Below are positions 7,985-16,647 of a DNA stretch of 64,000 nucleotides, piece by piece. The DNA is from JAUASV01 sp047605685. Lineage in GTDB: Bacteria > Actinomycetota > Actinomycetes > Actinomycetales > Microbacteriaceae. How positions within the stretch are numbered: the first letter of the stretch is position 1; the number at the start of each line of letters is the position of its first letter. The position numbers were made by a program, and so were the translations under genes. The DNA lies in assembly GCA_047605685.1 (NCBI GenBank), contig JASGFF010000001.1:29562-93561 (forward strand), read 5' to 3'. A model generated the notes under the pieces. That model did not search any database. It had not been told where the DNA came from and worked only from the letters and a program-made list of their open reading frames with translations.

Positions 7985-9253
7985 GTGCGCATGACGACCG
8001 TGCCCGAGCACCCGTATCTCGCCGACACCTTCGCCCGGCTGCTCGCGGCGCCGACGCGGTTCATGGCCCCGCCGGAGTGGTCGGAGCCGGGAAGCAGACG
8101 GGTGGACTTCTCCGCGATGTCCTTCGAGAGCCGCGCGGTGCACCTCGGGCACCATCCCGAGCAGCACAACGGCTCGGTGACGCTGCCCGTCTACCTGACG
8201 ACGAGCTTCGAGCAGGTCGCCGAGCGCTCCTGGGACTACTCCCGCATCGCGAACCCGAGCCGTGCCGCACTGGAGGAATGCCTCGCCGGCCTCGATCACG
8301 GCAGCTGTGCGACGGCGACGGCGTCCGGCATGGCGGCGACCACCGCGGCGGTGCTGACAGCCTGCCGCCCGGGTGACACCGTCGTGCTCGGCGAGCGGAC
8401 CTACGGCGGGGTGTGGGAGCTGTTCTCCGGGCTGCTCAGTGGCTGGGGGATCGAGACGGAGGTCATCGACCTGAGCGATCCGGGTGCGCTGGAGGCGGGG
8501 TTCCCGGCCGGCACCAGGCTCGTCTGGGCCGAGACCCCGGCGAACCCCGACCTGCGCCTGGTCGACATCGCGGCCACCGCCGACGTGGCGCACCGCCACG
8601 GGGCGCTGCTCGGGGTCGACAGCACCATCGGCTCGCCCTACCTGCAGACCCCGCTCGACCTCGGCGCCGACATCGTCGTGCACTCGACGACGAAGTACCT
8701 GGCCGGCCACTCCGACGTCACCGGCGGCGTCGTGGTCACGAACGACGCGGAGCTGGACTTCGGCATCCGGCACACGGTCTCGGTCACCGGATCCTCGGCC
8801 TCGCCGATGGACAGCTGGCTGACCTTCCGCGGGGTCAAGACCCTCCCGGCCCGGATGGAGCGGATCTGCGCCTCCGCGCAGCGCATCGCCGAGGCGCTCG
8901 CCGAGGACCGGCGGGTGAGCGCCGTGCACTACCCCGGCGTCGCCACCGGAGCCCAGGCCGAGCTCGCCGCCCGCCAGATGCACGGCGGCTACGGCGGGGT
9001 GCTCGCCATCGAGGTGCCGGGCGGCGGCGAGGCGGCACGGCGGGTCCTCGCGAACGTGCGGCTGTTCACCTCGGCCGTCTCGATGGGGGGCGTCGAGTCG
9101 CTCATCCAGCAGCCGGCGACGATGACCCACGTGAACACGAAGGGGACCGCGATCGAGATCCCCGAGGGGATGCTCCGCCTGTCCATCGGCCTCGAGGACC
9201 CGGCCGAGCTGCTCGCCGACCTGGGCCGGGCGATCGACGCCGCCGGCTCCTGA
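7985..9253 (+). CDS. Cys/Met-metabolism PLP enzyme (cystathionine gamma-synthase/gamma-lyase family)
   Basis: About 420 residues of a fold-type I PLP enzyme. The catalytic lysine lies in STTKYLAGHSDVTGG (about residue 235), preceded by the PLP-stacking tyrosine region ERTYGGVWELF and WAETPANPDLRLVD. Family members catalyse gamma-replacement or gamma-elimination on homoserine esters, cystathionine or methionine; the exact reaction cannot be read from sequence. GTG at 7985 and ATG at 7991 are both possible starts; a weak GGCGGA lies upstream. It faces away from the PucR gene across a shared promoter region and converges on the D-aminoacylase-like gene. No methionine-pathway gene is near, so a catabolic lyase or a biosynthetic orphan are both open. 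Confidence 0.85.
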   Translation: MRMTTVPEHPYLADTFARLLAAPTRFMAPPEWSEPGSRRVDFSAMSFESRAVHLGHHPEQHNGSVTLPVYLTTSFEQVAERSWDYSRIANPSRAALEECLAGLDHGSCATATASGMAATTAAVLTACRPGDTVVLGERTYGGVWELFSGLLSGWGIETEVIDLSDPGALEAGFPAGTRLVWAETPANPDLRLVDIAATADVAHRHGALLGVDSTIGSPYLQTPLDLGADIVVHSTTKYLAGHSDVTGGVVVTNDAELDFGIRHTVSVTGSSASPMDSWLTFRGVKTLPARMERICASAQRIAEALAEDRRVSAVHYPGVATGAQAELAARQMHGGYGGVLAIEVPGGGEAARRVLANVRLFTSAVSMGGVESLIQQPATMTHVNTKGTAIEIPEGMLRLSIGLEDPAELLADLGRAIDAAGS

Positions 9254-9291
9254 GCCGGCGGCGGGCCGGCGCGGCGACCGCCCGACGCCGC

Positions 9292-10782
9292 TCACCGACG
9301 GGCGATCACGCGCTCTCCGTCGAGCGCCGCGGGATCGAGCACGCCCTCGCGCACCACGGAACGGCCGGCGACGAGCAGGTGCCGTACCCCGACGCTCGGG
9401 GCCGTGCTGAGCGTCGAGCCGCGCGGCCCGAACGCCGGGTCGAGCACGACCAGGTCGGCGTCCGCGCCCGCCCGCAGTCGGCCACGCCGCTCGAGCTCGG
9501 GGGCGACCTCGGCGAGGATCGAGGCCGGCAGCAGGCTCGCCTTGCGGAAGAACTCGACCGGCCCCGGGCCGGCCGGGCCGGTGAGCAGGCGCCACGCCCG
9601 CGCGTAGCACCCGCTCGAGCGCGGGTGCGCGCTCAGCCCCGGGGGCAACGGCCAGAGCTCGTCGGCGACCGGCAGACCGTCCGGTGGCTCGAACGGCATC
9701 GCGTCGCTGGCCAGGGCGACCTCGGGTGCGGCGAGGAGATCGTGCAGCACGGCCGCCTCCTCGGGGATCGACTCGTCGAGGAACGCGACGGTGCACAGCC
9801 GCGACGGGTCCGCGGAGCGCAACCGGGCGAGTTCGGCGGCATCGGCGACCGGCTCGGCGCTGCCGAGCAGCGTGATCCGCTGCGGAGCCAGTCCCTGGCG
9901 GTGCAGGGCGGCCGGGTCGAGGAAGGCGGCGCCGATCTGCGTGCAGCCGAAGCCGAAGGGGTACGCCTCGGTGCTGATCCGCGCGCCGTCGGCGACCGCT
10001 CGACGCACCCGGGCGAGCACCGTCATGCCGTGGCGGTGGCTTGTGCTGTTCAGGTGGCACAGGTGGATGTGCGCCCCGGTGCCGAGTGCCGCCTCGACGA
10101 GCTCCTCGACCGCGTCGAGGAGGGTGGGCGGATGGTGCGGCTGCATCGACCGGGCGTGCACGAACAGCGGCACCCGCTGCTCGGCGGCCAGCGCCGCCAC
10201 CGCGATCACCTCGTCGGTGCCGACCGCGGGCGCATAACCCAGGAGCATCCCGATGCCGAGGCCGCCCGCTCGCAGGTCCGCGCGCAGCAGCTCCACGATC
10301 CGGGCGATCTCGCCCGCGGTGGCGGGCCGCTGCCACCGCGGGCCGCGCTGTGCGGAGGAGAACATCTCCAGCGCGGTCGCGGCGCCCTCGGGATGCGCGG
10401 CGTCGCGCAGCGGCGCACCGTCGAGCACGTGCATCCGGGCCGCCACCCAGGAGCTGGAGAAGCCGAAGCGGATCGGCCGTCCGCGTGCCGCGTGACGCTC
10501 CCCGACGTCTGCGCTCGGCAGGGCGCCTTCTTCGAGCTCGAGCGCGCAGGTCACCCCGTCCAGCGCCTGCAGGCGCAGGCCGGCGAGCGACTGCGCGTGC
10601 GAGTGCAGGTCGATGAGGCCGGGCCCGACGACGCAGCCGCGCACGTCGATGCGCTCGGCCGCGGCCGGGATCGCACCGCCGATCGCGACGATGCGCCCGT
10701 CGTCGACGAGGACGTCGGTCTCGACGTCCAGGCCGGTCTCCGGATCGATCACCCGGCCGCCCAGCAGCGCGACGGCGGCCAT
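9292..10782 (-). CDS. D-aminoacylase-like amidohydrolase (N-acyl-D-amino-acid deacylase family)
   Basis: A 496-residue metal-dependent hydrolase. The N-terminal beta-sandwich (LLGGRVIDPETGLDVETDVLVDDGRIVAIG) leads to the metal motif LIDLHSHAQ (HxH). LELEEGALP probably holds the acidic metal bridge of D-aminoacylases, followed by VPLFVHAR, IHLCHLNS and the catalytic aspartate region LASDAMPFEPPDG. The C-terminal GADADLVVLDP is typical of the superfamily. It would release D-amino acids from N-acyl forms. The ATG overlaps the stop of the aldolase/dehydratase gene by one base, so the two are co-expressed. Dihydroorotase-like or dipeptidase activity is possible, but the D-specific neighbours favour deacylation of D-substrates. 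Confidence 0.72.
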   Translation of the reverse strand: MAAVALLGGRVIDPETGLDVETDVLVDDGRIVAIGGAIPAAAERIDVRGCVVGPGLIDLHSHAQSLAGLRLQALDGVTCALELEEGALPSADVGERHAARGRPIRFGFSSSWVAARMHVLDGAPLRDAAHPEGAATALEMFSSAQRGPRWQRPATAGEIARIVELLRADLRAGGLGIGMLLGYAPAVGTDEVIAVAALAAEQRVPLFVHARSMQPHHPPTLLDAVEELVEAALGTGAHIHLCHLNSTSHRHGMTVLARVRRAVADGARISTEAYPFGFGCTQIGAAFLDPAALHRQGLAPQRITLLGSAEPVADAAELARLRSADPSRLCTVAFLDESIPEEAAVLHDLLAAPEVALASDAMPFEPPDGLPVADELWPLPPGLSAHPRSSGCYARAWRLLTGPAGPGPVEFFRKASLLPASILAEVAPELERRGRLRAGADADLVVLDPAFGPRGSTLSTAPSVGVRHLLVAGRSVVREGVLDPAALDGERVIARR

Positions 10783-12017
10783 CAGAAATAGGTGCGCACG
10801 GCGTCGACGACACGGTAGTCGTCCGAGACCACCGGGATGAGCCGCCACCGGTCGAAGGCGGTGCACGGGTGCGAGACGCCGAAGCACAGCAGATCACCCA
10901 CGGCGAGGTCGCTGTCCGCGGGGACATCGAGGTAGGCGTGCTGGTCGTTCAGGCCGCGCACGACGCCCCCGGCGGCACGGATGCTGCCGCGCCGGCGCAC
11001 CCCGAGCAGCGTCGGCAGGCCGCTGTCGTAGGGTGCGTCGCGGCGCCCGAAGCCCACGATGGCGAGGGTCGGCTCCGGCCGGGACAGCACGCGCGCCCAC
11101 AGCTCGAGCGCCGGCAGCAGCGCAGGCCGTCCGGCGCGGCCGTCGAGCGGAGTGCTGCGGGCGTACAGCCCGTGGTCGTGGGCGAGGTAGCAGCCGCTGC
11201 GCAGCAGCACGCGCACCCCCGCGTGACCGGCGAACCGGGCGGCGACCAGGTGGAAGTGGCTGCTGCCGCCGAAGGAGGCGATGGCCGGCCCGCGCGCGAT
11301 GAGCGACTCGGCGAGCATCGTCTCGAGCACCGTGGCAGCGACATCCAGGTACTCGGCGATGCGCTCCCGCTGCTCGGCCAGCTCGGCGCCGGGCATGACG
11401 CCCTCAAAGCCCTCGACGCCGGCGAGCCGGAGGCCCGGCGTCGCGGCGACCCGGCGGGCGATCCGCAGCGCGTCCTCGGCGCTGCGGGTGCCCGCCCTGC
11501 CGCCCGGGTAGCCCAGCTCGACGAGAATGCCCAGGCGCCGCCCCGATCCCGCGAACGCCTCGCCAAGCAGCTCGAGACCGGCCGCCGAGTCGACGAGCGC
11601 GTAGGCCTCGACGCCGTCGTCGACCGCGCGGCGCAGCCAGCGCGCGTCGTGGGCGTCGCCCACCTCGTTGGCGAGCACGATCCGCGTGGCGCCGTGCCGG
11701 ATGAACAGGCGCGCCTGCGATACGGTCGCCACGGTGACCGCCCACGCGCCCGCGGCGCGCTGCCGCGCCCACAGCTGCGGGCTCATGTGGGTCTTGCCGT
11801 GTGGCGCGAGGTCGACGCCGGTGCGCCGGCAGTAGTCGGCCATCGTGGCGAGGTTGTGCTCGACGGCGGAGTCGCGCAGCACGAGCAGCGGCATGGAGAA
11901 GTCGCCGTCGAGCGCGCGCCAGCCCTGGCCGCCCACGGTGCCCACCGTCACGCCGGCGACGGCCGGGAAACCCTTGTCGCCCTCGTCGACGGGCTCGTTC
12001 AGCACGATTGCAGGCAT
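10782..12017 (-). CDS. D-threonine aldolase / D-serine dehydratase-like PLP enzyme (fold type III)
   Basis: A 411-residue enzyme of the alanine-racemase-barrel DSD1 group. The PLP lysine is K75 in LAPHGKTHMSP. Near the C-terminus LLCFGVSHPCTAFDRW carries the His-x-Cys pair that binds the catalytic metal in eukaryotic-type D-serine dehydratase and D-threonine/3-hydroxyaspartate aldolases. It would break down a beta-hydroxy D-amino acid. GGGAG 7 nt before the ATG supports the start. It lies divergent to the M55 D-aminopeptidase gene across a 247-bp promoter region and is followed by the D-aminoacylase-like gene, giving a consistent D-amino-acid theme. Confidence 0.82.
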   Translation of the reverse strand: MPAIVLNEPVDEGDKGFPAVAGVTVGTVGGQGWRALDGDFSMPLLVLRDSAVEHNLATMADYCRRTGVDLAPHGKTHMSPQLWARQRAAGAWAVTVATVSQARLFIRHGATRIVLANEVGDAHDARWLRRAVDDGVEAYALVDSAAGLELLGEAFAGSGRRLGILVELGYPGGRAGTRSAEDALRIARRVAATPGLRLAGVEGFEGVMPGAELAEQRERIAEYLDVAATVLETMLAESLIARGPAIASFGGSSHFHLVAARFAGHAGVRVLLRSGCYLAHDHGLYARSTPLDGRAGRPALLPALELWARVLSRPEPTLAIVGFGRRDAPYDSGLPTLLGVRRRGSIRAAGGVVRGLNDQHAYLDVPADSDLAVGDLLCFGVSHPCTAFDRWRLIPVVSDDYRVVDAVRTYF

Positions 12018-12264
12018 GGCCGCACTCCCTGGATGTTGACGTCGGCATCTGAGCGTGGGCGGATTCGTGGCGCGCGACGACCCCGCTCGACCCCGGCCAG
12101 GTTACGAGCGCCGAGGGCCGCGCGGGCTGGTCCGATCCGACGACGATCGTGACCGGGCTTCGTGCGCTCGGACGAACCCGCGACGGCGCGAAGCCCCGCA
12201 GACTGGCTTGACAGGCGTCGGCCGCCAGCAACCGCCCTCGCCCTCAACCGCCCGAGGAGCAGTC
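12018..12264. promoter_or_regulatory. Divergent promoter region between D-amino-acid genes
   Basis: The 247-bp gap serves the aldolase/dehydratase operon (minus) and the D-peptide operon (plus). It contains a TTGACA hexamer at 12208-12213 without a good partner at the expected spacing. It also has an inverted repeat with perfect 8-bp arms (GGGCTTCG/CGAAGCCC, 12155-12162 and 12189-12196). The repeat is a candidate operator; its regulator is unknown. No gene was seen. Confidence 0.4.
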
Positions 12265-13110
12265 ATGCGCGTCTACATCTCCATCGACATGGAAGGCGTC
12301 GCCGGCGTCGCGACGCTCGATCAGGTGGGTCGGGGCGGTCACGGCTATCCGCGGGCGCAGGAGCTGATGACGGCCGAGGCGAACGCGGCGATCGCCGGGG
12401 CCTTCGACGGCGGCGCAGACTCGGTCGTCGTCAACGACAGCCACGGCACGATGGACAACCTCATCCACGAGCAGCTCGACCCGCGCGCCCGGCTGGTGTT
12501 CGGCTCGCCGAAGGCCGAGTGCATGGCCGAGGGACTCTCCGCCGACATGGATGCGGCGCTGTTCATCGGCTACCACGCGCCGGCCGGTGTGCGCGGGGTG
12601 CTCGCGCACACGTTCTCGGCCCACTTCACCGAGGTCCGCATCAACGGCGAGCGGGCGTCGGAGACGAGCGTCAACGCGCTGCTCGCGGCCGCGCACGGCG
12701 TGCCGGTGGCGATGGTCAGCGGCGACGACGTCATCTGCGGCATCGCCGCCGAGCTGCTCGAGGACGTGGTCACCGTGCCGGTGAAGGTCGCGCACGGCTG
12801 GTCGGCGGCCGACTCGCTGCCGCCGGGCGCCGCCCGCGAGGCCATCGCCGCCGGCGCCCGGGAGGCGGTGCGGCGCGCCGCCGGACTGCGAGCGCTGCAC
12901 CTGCCGACGGCGCTCGAGATCGAGATCGACATGCCCAACCAGATCGCCGCCGAGCTCGCCGCGATGATGCCGGGTGTCACGCGACGCGACGACAGGACCG
13001 TCGTCGCCGCGGTGGCCGATCCCGCGACCGCGATCGGGGTCATCACGGTCGGCTACGAGCTCGCCAACGCCTCGCTGCAGAAGCTCGCCGTGCTCCTGAA
13101 CCGCCGCTGA
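12265..13110 (+). CDS. dppA: M55 family D-aminopeptidase (DppA-like)
   Basis: A 281-residue protein with the zinc-peptidase M55 landmarks: N-terminal SIDMEGVAGV (Asp and Glu metal ligands), NDSHGTMDN, and IGYHAPAG with a further ligand His. Bacillus subtilis DppA, the founding member, is a decameric D-aminopeptidase encoded at the head of a dipeptide transport operon, the arrangement found here. It would trim N-terminal D-residues from imported or cell-wall-derived peptides. GAGGAG at 12254-12259 fixes the ATG at 12265 within a longer open frame. The coding end runs into a GC-rich hairpin at 13101-13123. Confidence 0.9.
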   Translation: MRVYISIDMEGVAGVATLDQVGRGGHGYPRAQELMTAEANAAIAGAFDGGADSVVVNDSHGTMDNLIHEQLDPRARLVFGSPKAECMAEGLSADMDAALFIGYHAPAGVRGVLAHTFSAHFTEVRINGERASETSVNALLAAAHGVPVAMVSGDDVICGIAAELLEDVVTVPVKVAHGWSAADSLPPGAAREAIAAGAREAVRRAAGLRALHLPTALEIEIDMPNQIAAELAAMMPGVTRRDDRTVVAAVADPATAIGVITVGYELANASLQKLAVLLNRR

Positions 13111-13279
13111 CCGGCGGCGGCGATCGGTGCGGCGCACAGTGCGGACGCGCAGACCTTGGCCGATCACACCAACACCGGCCGGCGGCAGCCCCGTTGACTG
13201 ACCAGGGTCGGGCCACACCGGACCCGGCCTGTTCCGCCCGTCCCCAGCACCGCCACACCCACGAGTGAGGACCCCCACT

Positions 13280-14812
13280 ATGCATCGCACCAGGATCGCC
13301 GCGGCCGCCGCGGCGCTCGGCATGGTCGTCGCGGTCGTCTCCGGCTGCGCCGGCACGACCTCGAGCGACACCGCCACGGCCCGCACCACCCTCGTCGTCG
13401 CGCGAGCCGCCGACGTCACCACCCTGAACGCCGACTCCGTCTCGAGCAGCCAGGAGGGCTGGGAGACGCTCGAGCTCATCGCCGACCCGCTGTTCACCAT
13501 CGACGCCGACGGCACGATCGAGCCCCGGGTCGCCGAGTCGTACAGCTTCGACACGACGAACACCGTGCTCACGATCACGCTGCGCAGCGACGCGGTGTTC
13601 TCCAACGGCGACCCCGTGACGAGCGCAGACGTGGCCTTTACGATCGAGAACGCGCAGAAGGGCGAGCTGCAGGGCGCGCTCTACGCCGACATCCAGGCGA
13701 TCACGACCCCGGACGACCAGACGGTCGTCATCCAGTACTCGGAGGCATCGTCGGCCGCCGTGACCAACCTGGCCAGTTACGCGGTGTCGATCATCCCGGC
13801 CGACTTCGCCGGCGAGGACGAGGACGCCTTCTGGCAGGACCCGATCACCGTCGGCGCCTGGACGATCGCAAGCTGGGACCAGGGCAGCCAGCTCACCCTC
13901 GAGCGCAACGACTCCTACTACGGCACCAAGCCCACGCTGCAGGAGATCCAGTTCACCACGGTGCCCGACGAGAACACCCGGCTGCTGCAACTGCAGAACG
14001 GCACCGTCGACCTCGCCGACGGCATCACCTCCGCCTCGGTGGACCAGATCGCCTCGGATGGCTCGCTGCAGACCGTCGAGCTGCCCGCAGCGCAGGACAT
14101 CTTCTTCACGGTGAACACGACATCCGGTCCGATGTCCGACGAGCACGCCCGCCGCGCCGTCTCGCTGGCCATCGACCGCTCGAGCATCGTCGCGGGCGCC
14201 CTCGGCGGGCACGGCAGCGTCGGCGGATCGTTCGTGGTATCGACGGCCGTCGGCGGCTACTCCCCCGAGTTCGGCTCCGAGTACGACGCCGACGAGGCGA
14301 GCGCCGAGCTCGCCGAGAGCGCCTACCCGGACGGCTTCGACCTCGACCTGATGTACAGCAGCTCCATCTCGGGAGCGGATGCCGCGATGCAGATCGTCCA
14401 GCAAGACCTCGCCGCGGTCGGCATCACCGCGACGCTGTCGGCACTCGACGACGACGCGATCTCCGCGAAGATGGACTCCGGTGACTGGGACACCTACCTG
14501 GCGAACATCATCGCGGACACCGATGCCGGCGCCGTGCTGCAGTACTACAGCGCGACGAACGGGTTCTACTGCGGCGACACCTCGATGATCGCCACGGTCG
14601 AGGGCTATTACGAGCAGGCGAACGCCGACTTCGACGGCCAGGATGCCCGCAATGCGATCTTCGCCCAGGCGCTGGAGGCCATCGCGGACAGCGCCGTGCA
14701 GATCGCCCTGTACGACACGGTGCGCATCTGGGGTGCCTCGGCCGAGGTGCAGGATCTGACCGCGCTGAACACCACCGGCGCGATCGACTTCTCCACGGTC
14801 ACGATCGACTGA
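13280..14812 (+). CDS. Peptide ABC transporter substrate-binding lipoprotein (DppA/OppA family 5)
   Basis: A 510-residue family-5 solute-binding protein. The lipoprotein signal MHRTRIAAAAAALGMVVAVVSGC ends at a lipobox Cys. The body shows ETLELIADPLFTIDADGTIEPRVAESY and TLRSDAVFSNGDPVTSADVAFTI, hallmarks of peptide/nickel-type binding proteins. The ATG at 13280 is preferred over an upstream GTG because of the GAGTGAGGA site and the signal sequence. A strong hairpin downstream separates it from the permeases. In this operon it probably captures D-residue-containing peptides, such as peptidoglycan fragments (inference). Confidence 0.9.
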   Translation: MHRTRIAAAAAALGMVVAVVSGCAGTTSSDTATARTTLVVARAADVTTLNADSVSSSQEGWETLELIADPLFTIDADGTIEPRVAESYSFDTTNTVLTITLRSDAVFSNGDPVTSADVAFTIENAQKGELQGALYADIQAITTPDDQTVVIQYSEASSAAVTNLASYAVSIIPADFAGEDEDAFWQDPITVGAWTIASWDQGSQLTLERNDSYYGTKPTLQEIQFTTVPDENTRLLQLQNGTVDLADGITSASVDQIASDGSLQTVELPAAQDIFFTVNTTSGPMSDEHARRAVSLAIDRSSIVAGALGGHGSVGGSFVVSTAVGGYSPEFGSEYDADEASAELAESAYPDGFDLDLMYSSSISGADAAMQIVQQDLAAVGITATLSALDDDAISAKMDSGDWDTYLANIIADTDAGAVLQYYSATNGFYCGDTSMIATVEGYYEQANADFDGQDARNAIFAQALEAIADSAVQIALYDTVRIWGASAEVQDLTALNTTGAIDFSTVTID

Positions 14813-14822
14813 ACGCACGGCA

Positions 14823-14851
14823 CGGGGCGGGCGGATGATCCGCCCGCCCCG
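14823..14851 (+). terminator. Strong hairpin between binding-protein and permease genes
   Basis: Perfect 13-bp arms (14823-14835 and 14839-14851) with a 3-nt loop lie between the binding-protein stop and the permease start, without a U-run. Such elements often let the binding-protein message exceed that of the membrane subunits, by partial termination or by protecting the 3' end. Confidence 0.65.
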
Positions 14852-14884
14852 ACGACCACCACATCCGCAATCGAGGGGAATCGC

Positions 14885-15826
14885 ATGGCACGGCTGCGCT
14901 ACGTCGCACGACGCATGCTGTTCGCGGCGGTCACCCTGGTGGGTCTGAGCATCCTGCTGTTCCTCGTCCTGCAGCTGATGCCTGGCAGCGTCGCCCGGTC
15001 GATGCTCGGGATCACCGCGACCCCGGCACAGATCGCGGCCGTCGACGCCCGGTACGGCTTCGACCAGCCCATTCCGGTGCAGTACCTGCGCTGGGCCGGC
15101 AATCTGCTGCACGGCGACCTCGGCCAGTCGCTGGTCTACCAGAAGCCGGTGCTCAGCGTCATCGCGGCCGCACTGCCGGTCACTCTCGAGCTGGCGGTCT
15201 ACACTGTGCTGCTCAGCGCCGTCGTCACCGTGGCCCTGGCGAGCCTCGCGGCGCTGCGGCGCGACGGGGCGATCGACCACCTGGTGCGGGCGATCCCGCT
15301 GCTCGGGATCGGGATGCCGTCGTTCTGGGTGGGCGCGATGATGCTTTACCTGTTCGCTGTGGTGCTGCGGCTGTTCCCGATCGGCGGCTACCAGGCCAAC
15401 CCGGTCGGCGTGCTGCGCTCACTGTTCCTGCCGGCGCTCACACTCACCGTCGCCGTCACCGCGATCCTGGTTCGCAGCCTGCGGCTGGCGATCATCGAGG
15501 TGCTCGACTCCGACTACGTGCTGCGCGCCCGGGCCGGCGGCGTGCGCGGGCATCGCCTGCTGCTCGGACACGTGCTGCCGGCCGCCGCCATCCCGACCCT
15601 CACGGTGCTCGGCCTGGTGTTCGGCACGCTGCTGGGCGGCACGCTCGTGGTCGAGCAGGTGTTCGCGCTGCCGGGGATCGGCAGCCTCATGGTGACCGCC
15701 TTCAACCACCACGATGTCTTCCTGGTGATGGGGATCGCGATGATCACCGCGGCGCTCGTGCTCGCCGTGAACGTCGTGATCGACCTGCTCTACTCGCTCC
15801 TGGACCCGAGGGTGGTGCTGCGATGA
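14885..15826 (+). CDS. Peptide ABC transporter permease (DppB-like)
   Basis: A 313-residue membrane protein with the DppB-type N-terminus (RYVARRMLFAAVTLVGLSILLFLVLQLMPG), a periplasmic region with DARYGFDQPIPVQYLRW, and the permease loop DYVLRARAGGVRGHRLLLGHVLPAAAIPTLTVLG. GAGGGGAA precedes the ATG. Its stop overlaps the start of the next permease gene (ATGA), beginning a chain of seven tightly coupled genes that runs to 21790. Confidence 0.92.
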   Translation: MARLRYVARRMLFAAVTLVGLSILLFLVLQLMPGSVARSMLGITATPAQIAAVDARYGFDQPIPVQYLRWAGNLLHGDLGQSLVYQKPVLSVIAAALPVTLELAVYTVLLSAVVTVALASLAALRRDGAIDHLVRAIPLLGIGMPSFWVGAMMLYLFAVVLRLFPIGGYQANPVGVLRSLFLPALTLTVAVTAILVRSLRLAIIEVLDSDYVLRARAGGVRGHRLLLGHVLPAAAIPTLTVLGLVFGTLLGGTLVVEQVFALPGIGSLMVTAFNHHDVFLVMGIAMITAALVLAVNVVIDLLYSLLDPRVVLR

Positions 15827-16647
15827 CCCGCCCCCGTATGCCCCGTATGCGCCGCGGCACTGGATTAGCCGTCGGCCTCGTCATCGTCGCCGTCTTCCTC
15901 GTCGCAGCCGGCGCCGCACCGCTGCTGGCGCCGAGCGACCCGCTCGCCCAGGACATCCCGAACGCGCTGCAGCCGCCCGGCGCCGCGCACTGGCTGGGCA
16001 CGGACGACCTGGGCCGCGACGTGCTGAGCCGGCTGCTGTACGGGGCCCGGCTCGACCTGCTCATCGGCTTGGGCGCCGCCGCTGCGGCGCTTCTCGTCGG
16101 CGGCGCGATCGGGCTGCTCTCCGGCTCCCTGCGCGGCCCCGCCGACGTGGCACTGACCCGGGTGATGGACGTGTTCCAGGTGACCCCCGGCATCGTGCTC
16201 GTGGTGATGCTGCTCGTGGTGCTCGGCTCCTCGACGGGCGGCATGATCCTCGCGCTGCTCGCGGCGTCCTGGGTGGCGTACGCGCGGCTCGTGCGCGCCG
16301 GAGCGCTGCGCGAGAGCCAGCGGGACTACGTGCTCGCGGCGCGGCTCGCCGGCCTCGGGCATGCGCGGATCCTCATCCGGCACGTGCTCCCCAACGTCTG
16401 GCTGCAGGCCGTCGTGTACGCCACGAGCGACGCGGTGCTCGCGATCGGCACGGTGGCCTCGCTCGGCTACCTGGGCATCGGCATCGCCGCGCCGACGCCG
16501 GAGTGGGGTGCCATGATCGCCGCCGGCCAGCCCTACCTGCAGCGAGCCCCGTGGCTGGTGCTCGTCCCCGGGCTGACGCTGACGCTGCTCGGCCTCGGTC
16601 TCGCGCTCGTCTCCGACGGGATCACCGCACGAAGGAGCCGCGCATGA
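15823..16647 (+). CDS. Peptide ABC transporter permease (DppC-like)
   Basis: A 274-residue partner permease. It has the DppC landmarks HWLGTDDLGRDVLSRLLYGARLDL near residue 60 and the cytoplasmic loop DYVLAARLAGLGHARILIRHVLPNVW. The N-terminus contains a doubled PRM tripeptide (PRMPRMRR) made by a 9-bp tandem repeat at 15832-15849. It overlaps both neighbours by ATGA, so expression of the subunits is balanced by translational coupling. Confidence 0.92.
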   Translation: MTRPRMPRMRRGTGLAVGLVIVAVFLVAAGAAPLLAPSDPLAQDIPNALQPPGAAHWLGTDDLGRDVLSRLLYGARLDLLIGLGAAAAALLVGGAIGLLSGSLRGPADVALTRVMDVFQVTPGIVLVVMLLVVLGSSTGGMILALLAASWVAYARLVRAGALRESQRDYVLAARLAGLGHARILIRHVLPNVWLQAVVYATSDAVLAIGTVASLGYLGIGIAAPTPEWGAMIAAGQPYLQRAPWLVLVPGLTLTLLGLGLALVSDGITARRSRA

